Translations under genes and position numbers: made by a program
Assembly: GCA_027575765.1 (NCBI GenBank)
Contig: JANBPT010000659.1
Coordinates: forward strand, 1-26,885
DNA length: 26,885 nucleotides
Origin: Tieghemiomyces parasiticus
Taxonomy: Eukaryota; Kickxellomycota; Dimargaritomycetes; Dimargaritales; Dimargaritaceae
Direction: 5' to 3'
Shown: positions 10,144-20,735 of the stretch, piece by piece
How the letters are laid out: each line of letters opens with the position of its first letter
Position numbering within the stretch: position 1 is the stretch's first letter
The notes under the pieces: generated by a model
Told to the model about the DNA's origin: nothing
Seen by the model: only the letters and a program-made list of their open reading frames with translations
The model's database searches: none

Positions 10144-13100
10144 AGTAAGTCCCCCGCTCCGGCCCTTGGTAACCCCGCAGACTATACGTGCCCTTCCGGT
10201 CGTAAGCCATAAAGTTGCTACGGCACTCGCCTCGTCACTTGCCAATCATTAACGCCACTGCCCCCTTCTTATCTTAACCTCCTGGGTGCCTGTAGTGCCT
10301 CTCTCGGATCACGGCCGTCTGATTACCACCACTATCGTGGTCGGGTGCGGGGTCTATCTGGGCTGGCGCCTGCTCCACAGCGTTTCTGGCCACCGACTAC
10401 AGCGATCACCACAGCGCCGCGTGTCCCACGACGCCGGCCTGGATTTGAAAGCTGTGGCCCTCGACCTGGCCACTGTCGATCGGGACCTCCTGGCCCGGGT
10501 AAAGGACCGGGTGGCGGAGATTCGTGAGACCCTCACTGACCTACAAGGCATAATTAAATTTCGGGCCAAGTACGGCGACGACGCACACGTTCAGCATAAC
10601 GTAGCTAAGGTCCTGCAGCGGCTCCGCAACCAGATCTTCGACCTCAACTGGTTCGCTGACCGACAGCTGCCTGAACTCGAGACCTTTGCCCAGGCCATCC
10701 AGCGCCACATCCACGACGTGGACCAGCCGGCGGCCGCCGACAATGCCCTAGTCGACCGCGTGGAGACGCAGCTCGGCCAGCTTCACGCACTGATCGAGAG
10801 CTCCAACACTTGGATGACGTCCCTTGAACTGCGCCTCAAGGCGGTCACCGACACCCTCCCCACGACGGACGAGATCAAAGCCGTGGTTAAGGAACGGTCC
10901 GACCAGGTCCGGCAGACCCTAGACGATACATTGACGGGGCTCATTAACTCTACACTGAGTGGAACCTTCGTTGAGGCCATCCGCCAGACCTACGCTGACC
11001 CGACCCAGCACCCGGAGGTCGCCTGGGACGCCCAGGTACGGTTAGGAAACTCCCTGCCCGACGCTGAGGTGGCCTTCCGGGCGGCTCGGCTTGAGCGCGG
11101 GCGTGTCGCCTTCGCCCGTTTCATTGGTGTCCCTGCCTCCGAGGTTACCCTGGAGGACATGCCCGTGATCGCCCTGGGTGGCAGCGGCGGCGGGTACCGC
11201 GCGATGGTGTCCACTCTGGGGTATGTGTCAGCCTGCGACGAGGCCGGTCTGTTGGACTGCGTGACCTACATGGCCGGGGTATCCGGTTCGTGCTGGACCC
11301 TGATGCAGTACTTTATCGCCGCACACGGGTCCACGGCCGCCCTCAACGAGCACATCGCTGGTCAGATTGCCACGTCGCTCACCTCGGTCTCTGCCCTGGC
11401 CGACATGCTGACCTCACCTGCCGCCGCTTCCATCTTTGCCGGACTCGTATCCAAGTATGATTCGGGGCTCCCGCTATCCCTCGTCGACGTGTATGGCACG
11501 CTACTCATGGCTCGCCTGCTCACCCGTGCTCTGACTGAGGGCGCTGCCAGTCATAATAATGTAAAAGATGACGGAAAGTCGGTCGGTGCCCCCTCGCCCT
11601 ATGCGGCCATCAAGCTTAGTGGCCAGAAGCGGCTCCTGGCCGACGGTGCCCACCCCATGCCCATCTATACCGCGGTCCGCCACGAAATCCTGCGCACCGA
11701 TGGGACTACCACTCAGGCGGACGACCCCGAAAAGGGCCAGTCGAGCTGGACCGGGGTCCTGCCCTCCGTGCCAACCCTCAGCAGCCTCACCAACCTGATC
11801 CCACTGCGTCGGAAGGCGTCTGACGGGCCAGAAACGGGGGCAGCCGAAGCGAAAGCGGAGGAACTGGCAGTGGATAGCAACGGGCGGGGGGTAGACAAAG
11901 CAGCCGTTACAGATAAGGACACCCAGGATACATCGGCCACCCCACCAGACGCCTCGGCCGTCGCCACTTCCAGTTCCGACCGATCCTCCACTTCATCGTC
12001 ATCCACCACAACCGCGGAGAACAGCGACGGCGAGGACGAGTCGGCCAACGCCGGAACAGCCCTGGTCTCCGCGCTCGGTCTAAGCCGCACCCACAAGTAC
12101 CAATGGTTCGAGTTCACCCCTTACGAGGTGGGCACTGCCGAACAGGGCGTTTGGGTCCCTGCCTGGGCTTTCGGGCGCCGGTTCCGTGACGGTACCTCCC
12201 TGGAACGCCGACCGGAGCCCAGTGTGGGGTTGTACCTTGGCATGTTCGGGTCGGCCTTCTGCGCCACCATCGCCCACATGATTGATGAGGTCAAGGGCAT
12301 CCTGGCCGCTCCGGTCAACGCCTACCTTCAGTCCATCGTCCGCGACTACGAGCTGACCATCACCACCACCCACCCGATCGCTCCGTCCTGCTTCCACAAT
12401 CCGTTCTACCGACCGTCATCGCCGACTCGGTCCATTGCCACCACCCCACGCCCGTCCTCCCCGGCCCCCAATGAGGGAACCAGGACCACCGGAGACTTAA
12501 CCGCGACGAACAACCAACGTTCGCCCAGCGCCAGCCCGCACTCCGGGAGCCGCCACGGTTCCGATGGACCCACCGATTCAGAGCCTACCACTCTGTACGA
12601 TTCCCAGCAGCTCTGCCTCATGGATGCCGGCATGAACAATAACCTACCCTTTTATCCGCTGCTCCGCCCGGAACGCGGAGTCGATGCCGTACTCCTCTTT
12701 GACGCTAGCAGCGATATCGACGAGACTCCTTGGTTCGAACGGGCTGAAGAGTACGCCAAGCATTTTGGCATTGCGCGCTGGCCCCGTGGGGCGGCTCCTT
12801 GGCCCCGGCCTTCGAGTGCCACCGACCCAACGGAAGCCGGGTCAGACCAGGAAAAAGGCAAGGCTGTCACGGCGGAGAAAAAGGCGAAAGAGGGAGGAGA
12901 CGATGGCATCGAGGGAGAAGGTGTGGATGGGTCCCGGCTCTCCCGTGTGGCCATGGACCCAATCGCCCAGGATGGCAGCGCGACTCTGACTGATCGACCT
13001 AACCCATTTGCGGATGGTCACCGCTGCGCTGTTTTCACCGGTAGCTCCACCACGGAAGCTGGCATGCCCGCGTTCGCCGAACCTGGCGACCAGGCGTCTG

Positions 13101-13435
13101 TGACGCCGAACCGACCCGCAGGACCCCATCCCCGTAGCCCTACTCCAGCGCCCGGTGACGCTGTCGCCGAGCCAGCTACCGTGTCCGACCCCGTGACGCT
13201 GGTATACTACCCGCTCCTGGCCAATCCGGAGTACGAGGTAGCCGACTTTGACCCGGCGACCGTCGATTTCTGCTCAACCTATAACTTTTCGTACACGCCC
13301 GAGCAGGTCAAGAACCTGGCCGATCTGTCCCGCTGCAACTTCAACCAGGAATTGGAAACATTACGCAGCACCCTCCGTGACGTATGGAAACGAAAGAAGG
13401 CCAGGGTAGCGGCGGCCAAACGGGAGCATGTGTGA
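10144..13435 (+). CDS. cPLA2-type phospholipase/lysophospholipase with N-terminal membrane anchor
   Basis: Reading frame of 1,046 residues. The catalytic dyad of cytosolic phospholipase A2 is present: GGSGGGYRAM (295-304, oxyanion loop), nucleophile Ser330 in GVSGSCW, and Asp777 in LMDAGMNNNLPFYPLLRPER. The block WFEFTPYEVG (around 604) to GMFGSAFCATI also matches this family. Residues about 8-27 form one hydrophobic anchor (LITTTIVVGCGVYLGWRLL). Residues about 50-230 are helical and charged, probably coiled coil. Ser/Thr/Pro-rich inserts occupy about 500-585, 708-767 and 834-965, so the protein is much longer than a bare cPLA2 domain. The likely reaction is hydrolysis of fatty-acyl chains from (lyso)phospholipids at a membrane. 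The main exon has no ATG at its start. A GTAAGT donor at 10145 and a CTGTAG acceptor ending at 10295 join A10144 to TG, creating the start ATG. Upstream in-frame ATGs at 9931 and 9961 would add about 60-71 Arg-rich residues. The family is certain; the N-terminus is not. Confidence 0.88.
10145..10295 (+). other. Intron in the lipase gene that splits the start codon
   Basis: GTAAGT donor at 10145 and CTGTAG acceptor ending at 10295, 151 bases, with a CTTAAC branch-point-like sequence 20-25 bases before the acceptor. Joining the flanks gives A+TG as the first codon of the long lipase frame. Confidence 0.65.
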
Positions 13436-15474
13436 TTTTGTATGATTTCGCTAGTCCATTTAGGGAGCGTATCGGCAGTGTTAATAGTGATTGTTGCGTG
13501 TATACCAAATTAAATAAAAAGGAAATGTGTACAATGGCAAAGTAAATGGTCTGGATGCTTCGCGCTTAGCCATTTTCTGTTGAGTTCGCTGAATATAGAA
13601 GCGGTTGTCGACCAAATAGCTAGACTATGACCAATGTAGCCCCCTCCTCTACTCGATGCCAAGGCACTTCCAACTCGGAATGTATTCCTTCACCCCTAGA
13701 ACAACCTTCACTCACCTAGGGACATTGTGGTTGGCAGAAATGCCTTCCTCAAGTCTATTACCGGAACTACTTTACCACGGCCACACCGCACCTCCATACC
13801 GATTACCTCGGTCCCAATCACTAGCGGCCTACCTGTTTCCGCTTCAAATTCGTTTGATGGAAGCAGCCTCCATTATCCTGCTTCCTACTATGATTATCCA
13901 TATTCCTTTATTTATTTCTATACCCGATACCCCCCCCTTTTTGACGACACCCAGTCTTCCTGATCCATTGGACGTCGCCCCTTTCTATAGGCCCCGCCGC
14001 CTCCGATCTTTTTATGCCCTTTTCCTTCTTGATTGTCTGTTCCTGGTCTGGTGGCTACCTAGCCATCCTTCCATTTTCTGCTGGCACCTGACCCCGCTTC
14101 GGACTGTCGCCTTGGATCCCCTAGTTTAGGCGTAATAGTTACGATGAATGATGCCGGTGGTCACTCAAGTATACCAAGTCCTACCGGTCACTATTCAGTA
14201 AATGACAGCTATCACACAATTACCAATTGCCGTATCAAATTGTGTCTAAATCGTGTGTTTTATGTAGTTGCCAAGTTTCGTCACTACCATACGCCAATTA
14301 CATAGAAAGGAGCAAGTGATCCGGACAAGGTATTACCGTACCAGGTTCCAATAGCTTAAACTGTCAACCTAAACCCCCCGTCACCAAGGTATAATTCAGT
14401 ACCTGGAAAAATCCAACTACTTAGAAAGGGACAAAGCTGGTAGCATCAGGTGGCTTCATACATATCCCTAGCTTATGACTAGACGGAGGGGAGTACGATG
14501 GATATACAGTTGTATTACTGGGATTTCCTTGTGGAGACTCGGCACCAAATTACTCAAGTCAATGACACAGAGTTGTCAGGTAGTATCTACTCACGGTGGT
14601 AATCGTGAAGAGCTGGGTACTTGGGTTTTAAAAGATTAAGCATCTACCTTAACAGGTTATGGTTAATAAGAGAACGCAGGATGACACCATTGTAAAAACA
14701 ATATAAATGCATTTTGGTGTCCGAAAATGGTTGGAGCAACTAGAACAAACGGCCAATTAAGTTTGCTAAGGACAAAAAGGCAAGGGGAGGGAGAACATAG
14801 TTATGGCACCCAAGGGTGGCAAGGTAGTGGAAGTGACGGGGAAGAGGATGAGAGGGGGAGAGTGTAAGAGTGACGCAGGTTACTACGGATATCAGACAGT
14901 ACGAAGACATTAGTGATATGCCATATGACTCGCAAATGAGAACTGAGGCAATATCAACCCAAAGACCCCGCCCCCCTCCTTGGATCCTTTATCCGCCTAA
15001 TTAGTAGAAGAAGGCAAGCTGTAGGTTATGAGCATCAGGGGAATACTTGGCGCCGTAGGCCGTAGCTGCATGGAAAGATCCTACCTGAAGAAAAGTAGGC
15101 GTAATAAAAGGATGTAAGCAGAGAAAAGAGACACGACACGTGAACCCAAGTCGAGGAGAGTATGCAAGTAGTCGCGTACGATGGAGGAGGGTATGTGGTG
15201 GTTACGATGTCAGAGGAACCTTCGTGAGCTCCAAACTTATGCATTTGAATTATGGATATTTATTTGTCATCAATGTTAATTCCCTTAATCTCCGAATTGA
15301 TGATCTGCCACGGTCGCCACCACTGAGATTAGTGCTATTGCAACCAACATCGTCATTTTACCCTTACTGCAACCACGCCTGGTATTACGGTAAGGTAGCA
15401 TGCTAGTCATTTACCTAGCACTAATTATACACAATACGGTGCCAAAGAGTGTCCTAGGTCCGCCACGCCGTTCT
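13436..15474. other. Gene-poor stretch between convergent genes
   Basis: About 2 kb between the lipase (+) and the membrane-protein gene (-). The sequence is less GC-rich than the exons. A 157-codon ATG frame at 13656-14129 lies in pyrimidine-rich sequence and codes mostly Leu/Pro/Ser/Phe; I do not regard it as a gene. Nothing recognisable was seen from 14150 to 15400 on either strand. Confidence 0.45.
13513..13518 (+). other. Polyadenylation signal of the lipase gene
   Basis: AATAAA 78 bases after the TGA stop of the lipase, in AT-rich sequence; canonical hexamer at typical distance. Confidence 0.55.
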
Positions 15475-16916
15475 TCACGGCTTTCGGTTACCAGCCAGAG
15501 ACGTGGTCGACGCACTTGGACCCAGTGCGGGCGAATTATGGTACCGGGAAGCCGTTGTGAACCCTCGTGAGGTTTGACTACCAGCCTCGGCGGACTCGTA
15601 GCCGTCATCAATGGCGATAATCTCCTGCAATCCGCTAGGACTGTGGTGGTTATTACCGCTCGTCGGTGAGTAACCCCCGTAGAAAGAGGATTCGCCCCCG
15701 AGCTCTTCCAGGTCGTCGCCGCCACCCTGGGTGAACTGGATCGTCACATCCCGGGCATCCATATGGCGCTGATTCCTTTTGGGATGAGAGAGGGAGATTA
15801 TGAACAACAGGGAAGCCGAGTAAATTACTTAACGGGCGAGGCCTAAGGGTCGCGTATCAAAGGAAAATCAGTGGATTACGCAGAGCAATATGGTGTAGGC
15901 TATCCCCACTACGATACTTACTGACGAATCATCATGGCGACACGGGCGATTTGTACACAATTCCGTATCAATAGGACGACGGTGTTAAACACCTCCTCGC
16001 TGGACGAGGCAGCAGAGCACCCGGACGAGAGTAGAAAGAGCAGGAGGACGCAGAGAAAAACGAGGAATATATCCACAACGTTGAGGACCGACGCCCAGTA
16101 TATCTGCGCAGGGACGGGAAGATATGTGTACATCAGATGTAACAAAGTTTGTTAAGGATGAGTATTGGTCAGAAGCTGGCCTAAACTTACACTTGGGGAG
16201 GATGACCACCGTTTCCTGGCGGCCAGTAGATGTGCGAATCAATTTGGTAAGTGGAAGTTTTAAGTGGATTCGATGTATTACCTTGCCGAGTGCTAAGATG
16301 CGTGTGACCACTTCCACCGTCATGGCGAGGCACACAATGGACTCGAGAACGATGAACCCTGTGGATGGACTAAGAACCGAAAGTAGTCAAAGGTAGCAGT
16401 AGCGGAGTACGAACAAAGGGGGATAGTGGTTGCCGTGGCGCTGAAAATTAGGGCTATTGTATGTACTACTTCGTCTAAACCGCCTAGCATCGTTCAGTAA
16501 GGCCTGGAAATACACCTACCATTTTTCTGAAAGGGCGACGATAAGCGATATGAGCGAGAGAACCCCTAGGCTGATATAGAAATAGGAGTATGCCTGCGAA
16601 TACAAGAGCTGGTTGGCTGCGGCGTTAAAGACGTCCCGGGCGGAGAGGTGGTAGGGGGTACTACAGGTCGGAGGAGGTTAAAAAAAAGGTGACGTATCCT
16701 ACGAGGGAGGTTAGCAAACAGGTTATCAGGCCGCGGACAGTGAGGGGGAATACCAGGGCTTTATACCAAGAGCCATGCACCGTAAACACATTGCACGGAG
16801 TAAGTCCTGCGCCGTGGCGCCTGGTGAATTGACGCATGCGGACACGTCTCGACGCTTAGCTGTCCAAATTCTTACCGGATGGGTGCTTCTCCCAGGCGCT
16901 GGTAGGAGGAGGCCAT
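15475..16916 (-). CDS. Four-segment membrane protein with voltage-sensor-like (ion-transport) architecture, five exons
   Basis: Five minus-strand exons join in frame: 16916-16876, 16660-16520, 16369-16282, 16103-15922 and 15775-15475, giving 250 residues. Donors are GTAAGA, GTAGGT, GTAATA and GTAAGT; acceptors are TGTAG, CTTAG, CGCAG and AAAAG; all phases agree. Segment 1 is residues 39-58 (SYFYISLGVLSLISLIVALS). Segment 2 is 65-86 (GFIVLESIVC to TRILALGK), with Glu80 and Arg84 as in S2 of voltage sensors. Segment 3 is 96-117 (VLNVVDIFLVFLCVLLLFLL), with the Asn/Asp pair of S3. Segment 4 is 126-150 (EEVFNTVVLLIRNCVQIARV and on), with Arg137, Arg144 and Arg150. The Gly/Ser-rich tail of about 100 residues looks disordered. 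The layout resembles a small fungal family of voltage-sensor-like vacuolar membrane proteins (yeast YPL162C is a possible relative, from memory). No pore domain is present. Transport activity is not shown by sequence. Confidence 0.82.
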
Positions 16917-17862
16917 GGCCGATTTTGGACGACGCGCCAGAGATGAGAAAATTAGGGTACTTGTCACGAAATGAGGATTGCGTGTAGCTCGGTGGAGAGG
17001 AGTAGAGCCTGAGAAAACGAGATGGTCCTGGTATTGAGAGAACTGGTTAACGAATGAGGAACATGAGGGGATCAAGACTACAGTGGCTTGGCCTTCTCCC
17101 CCTCTCCACCGCCTCTGCGGTACAATAAGCACCGTTGCAACTGCAGGCTGGCACCCATTCGTATATACATAGCTCACGGCCGGGGCGTGACAATACCTTC
17201 AGCCTCCGAGGAGTCAAGTCCTTCGTACGGACTGTACAAAAAAAAGCCTATTAAGCAGCTATCTACACCGTTTAGTTAAATAGCCCCTCTCTCATTGCGT
17301 ACATAGTAAAACAACGAAACCTCCCTCCACCAGGACAGGGCTGTTGCTCCTGAACAATCCCGGCGGATTAGGGATTAGGAAATATCCGCGTCTTCTGGGT
17401 CTTGAAGGCAATACAATTATTCGATCGAGGCAGAGGCGTCTTTTCCTTCATTTTTACAGGCTCAAACCCCGTTCCACGCTACCGCGATGGAGGAGTTGGC
17501 ACCGACCCCCTTCGACTACACCAGGCGGCATCTCGCCATTCTCCAGCTCGCGGATATAAGGTATACGAAGTGGACCCAAGGATGGATTCCTTTAGTGTAC
17601 ATTAAATATAGTCTCTTCAAGCCCACCCACCTCTCGATCCTCCTCCCCTTCGGCTGATTACTTTCTCACCGCCCCTCCCCAAGACCGTACACCTCTGCTA
17701 TAATAGGGCCTCATTCATGGCCACAAGAAGTTTAGTGAGATTCTCTCATTGCCGGATACTATAATTTTTTTGTACCTCATCCCGCTAACTAGCGGAAGTT
17801 TTAATTTTTTTATCACTGCCACAGAACACATAATAGAATGGTCCCCACTCATGCATTCTTGA
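16917..17862. other. Upstream region of the five-exon gene; no other gene recognised
   Basis: Holds the promoter side of the minus-strand membrane-protein gene and the 3' flank of the secreted orphan. Short T-runs occur at 17764-17771 and 17805-17812. Short plus-strand frames at 17344-17605 show no recognisable features. Confidence 0.45.
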
Positions 17863-18504
17863 TCATTCGCCTTTCAAGTTGGAGAAATAGGAGTGATCAG
17901 GAAAGCTACTAAGGAGCGCTTGGAAATGCATACTAGCTTGCTCACCGAACACTCCCGAAGGAAAAGAGATTGGGTAAACGATAAGTGAATGTTTGGCGTG
18001 GAATTCGTAAATGTTCTTGACTTCCTCCTGGTTGAGCTGGCCAATGGGAATGGCCATTGGAGCCGACACGGTATCCCAGAAATGCACCAATAAATCATTA
18101 TCCTTCGGCCTAAAATAGAGCGGTACAGTGTAAGGACTAGGTTGCTCAGAACCAAGAATGTGGCAGGCCAGGTCCCTGTATAAACTAGTAATGGTACCGA
18201 TGACGAGCTCTCGGATATATTTATGGATGCTGTGGTTAGCGTCGAACGCACGCATGGCAATTTCGAATTCTTCTTTTATCTCATCTTGGTGCGGTTGCCA
18301 GCGGGTTGGCACTGGTGTGGCAAAGCAGCTAGTCGGAGGGAGCCATCGACCGTCCGGTTCGGCCGGCGCTCCTAAAAGTAGGCCGTGGACGCTGGGTAGC
18401 CCAACTTGGGGGTTACTTCTTGTGCGGCGGCCCCCTCGGTCCGCAGCATTTCCAACGGTAGCGGCAACTGAAACTGCAGCTACTACGATTTGGACTACGC
18501 GCAT
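17863..18504 (-). CDS. Secreted protein of unknown function
   Basis: Single exon, 213 residues. The ATG at 18504 opens a clear signal peptide (MRVVQIVVAAVSVAATVGNA, cleavage probably near residue 20), then a Pro/Gly/Arg-rich segment (about 25-70) and a more structured, mostly helical region (about 75-205) that includes EIKEEFEIAMRAFDANHSIH, ELVIGTITSLYRDLACHIL and LNQEEVKNIYEFHAKHSLIV. Two Cys follow the signal peptide (TSCFATP and ACHIL), and there is one N-glycosylation sequon (NHS). No domain was recognised. The open frame extends 24 codons upstream of the chosen ATG, but that part would hide the signal peptide. A TTATATATAA element lies 217 bases upstream. It could be a lineage-specific secreted protein; an effector-like role would be speculation. 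Confidence 0.72.
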   Translation of the reverse strand: MRVVQIVVAAVSVAATVGNAADRGGRRTRSNPQVGLPSVHGLLLGAPAEPDGRWLPPTSCFATPVPTRWQPHQDEIKEEFEIAMRAFDANHSIHKYIRELVIGTITSLYRDLACHILGSEQPSPYTVPLYFRPKDNDLLVHFWDTVSAPMAIPIGQLNQEEVKNIYEFHAKHSLIVYPISFPSGVFGEQASMHFQALLSSFPDHSYFSNLKGE

Positions 18505-20735
18505 CGTTGAGTAACGAAAATGGTATATCAAATAACGGCGGTAGGGGGGTGCGGTAAGGGGGTGCGATTGAATCAAACCCTTTCTAAAAATGGGCCGCGA
18601 AAGACGGACGTAGAAGAAGGGGATACGGGAGCTGGTAGTTAGACGAAGAGAAGAATGATAGTTCGGACGCCTTTGATATTCGAAGCTGCTGACTAAAAGA
18701 GGCCAGGTTGAGAAGGGTCATTATATATAAATTTTCTATCAAGATTTTGAGGACGGGTGAAGACAGCCACGCCATGCTCTGCCTGTCCTTTTTTTATGTG
18801 CACAGGATGCCCATCGAAGTGGTGAACCGCTATACCCGAGCACGACCGAGTGCGCTACAGTTGTACGGTGGCGTATCCTGCTGAGAAGGAAGGACATCGC
18901 GGTCCATGATACACCCTTGCAGAGTGAAACCCAGCTCAATCCCCCATTGAGCTGGAAACAGGCCAAAGGAAAGCCAATGCCACCAGAGGTGCCACCAAGG
19001 CAGCTGTCCTACCCCGGAAGCTGCCAACGATGAGTACGGTAGGTTCTCATATCTTCGATGGTACTGTGGCCGTTCAAGAGGACTGCAGCTGGTGTCAATG
19101 AAGTCAATTGAACGCCCCAGGTCTATCGTCACCGCTCTACCTGCGGGTATCCCGTGGTGAGCGAACTTGCGTGTTTACTATGCTAATCGTCCAACCTGCT
19201 TTATTCGCGAAAGCTAGATATTGATACGATGGCTAAAACATGCTACCAACGAAATGCATTGGGTGAGGTCAGTTGTCCAAACAAGAAGATACAGGGAGGA
19301 GAGAGAGAGAGAAAAGGGGGAATACATGATGACACGCAGGCTAGTACAGACAGGTATTGATTGGCTCAAGTACACCATCGAACCCACCAAGATGGAAGCA
19401 ATAGCCCACCCGCCCTACAAAGTAAAACACACCAACATTTGCCGTGTATTAAGGTTAGCAAGTTGGCGTGCTCTGTAGGCGGTGCACTCTCGGCATACCA
19501 ACCCTAACGATGCTTAGCCAGTATGCATGTTGGGTGAGCACTAGGACAATAGTGTCAAATACAACCCGCATCAATCTCCACCACCTGCTTCGAAAACCAA
19601 TGTGCGCAGGTGGCGACCACCAGAACCCTGTGGGCTAACATCGGCGGTCTAGTGGGTGTCATTTATATATTTTTAGCTGGTCACCCAGTGACCATGGTAG
19701 GACTCGGTGACACTCGCTACAGTATTCTTTGTCAATTGGAAGAAATACTTTGACGGGGCTACGTTCGAGAGTGCCAGCCTTTGAGCCGCTAAAAGGGGAC
19801 ACTCGTCACGCCCAAGTGATATTGCGGGATCGACATCATCGCCCTTTCTCCTAGACCTTGTCAAACTGAGACGGAGTGTAGATTCGCTTTACTCTGCGCC
19901 GATTTCGGCAGTCGTTACGTATTCCAAAGGCCTACCTCCTTTAGTCTTTTCCTCCAATCACATCAAGAAGCTGATTTAGGACACTAGTCTGGACATCTAT
20001 TATTAAATCATCCCCCCCCATCCTCACATCAGGGCGGGGAAGGGGCTGTGTCATCACACTAGCACCAACCGTTTGCCAGACGGGCCAGTTAGAACCCAAC
20101 ATTAGCTAAGACTTAAGCCCACTTAATTTACTAATGGTAGATGATTAACGAGCTACGCCCGACCATTAAGCTAGAATCAAACAATCGAAGCATTGTCCGC
20201 CATGACTGTGAGATTTACCACGCCCCCCTGGAGGCCTACCTCCACCCACTCTCAACTTGACTAAAAAGGGGGGAGGGAGACCAGTGGCAAGTTCTCAGAA
20301 CAGCCAGATATTGGGTGAGAGGAGAGTAGGGACAATAGGGCAATCCCCAGGGTAATGCGGGTCAGTAGGATCATGCGTGTCCCGGTCACCACCAATTGGC
20401 AATCGGCAAGCCCGCTTACGTACGTCGCTCCAAGTTCACCTGGCGATGCGATCGCTGGCAAACCTGGGCTACATACGGCACTTAGAACCAGGCATGTAAT
20501 GAAGGGGTGAGAGGGTGCGCAAAAGGTTTATACACCACTGACGGTATTTAACATAAAATTACAAGAGAGACAAAATAGTATAGAGAAAATTGATTGGGCA
20601 GTAGCAGTAGGGTAGGCCGAGAGGACCTTTAGAGAACAAGTACAGGGTAGGAAGGGGGAGGGTGGGTGAATGAAACGGCGTGGAGGTTATTTGTCGCGCA
20701 CGAGCCCTTGGAGCACAGCCGATGGCCGCAGTCAC
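18505..20735. other. Region with exon-like minus-strand segments but no assembled gene
   Basis: Besides the promoter of the secreted orphan, the minus strand shows several coding-like segments bordered by splice-like signals. These are 18830-19174 (114 codons open, no ATG), 19673-19868 (open after a CTCAG acceptor), 19941-20102 (53-codon ATG frame) and 20261-20374 (37-codon ATG frame resembling a signal peptide). None could be joined with consistent phase. A (GA)n run lies at about 19298-19312. Confidence 0.4.
18721..18730 (-). promoter_or_regulatory. Possible TATA element of the secreted orphan gene
   Basis: TTATATATAA, a near-palindromic TATA sequence about 217 bases upstream of the ATG at 18504. 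The spacing resembles that of the TATA-like element upstream of the CAP-protein gene. Confidence 0.4.

Noticed and set aside
13656..14129. 157-codon ATG frame on the plus strand
   Set aside because: It lies in pyrimidine-rich DNA, which avoids stop codons by composition; the translation is Leu/Pro/Ser/Phe-rich with no domain, and a second frame overlaps it.
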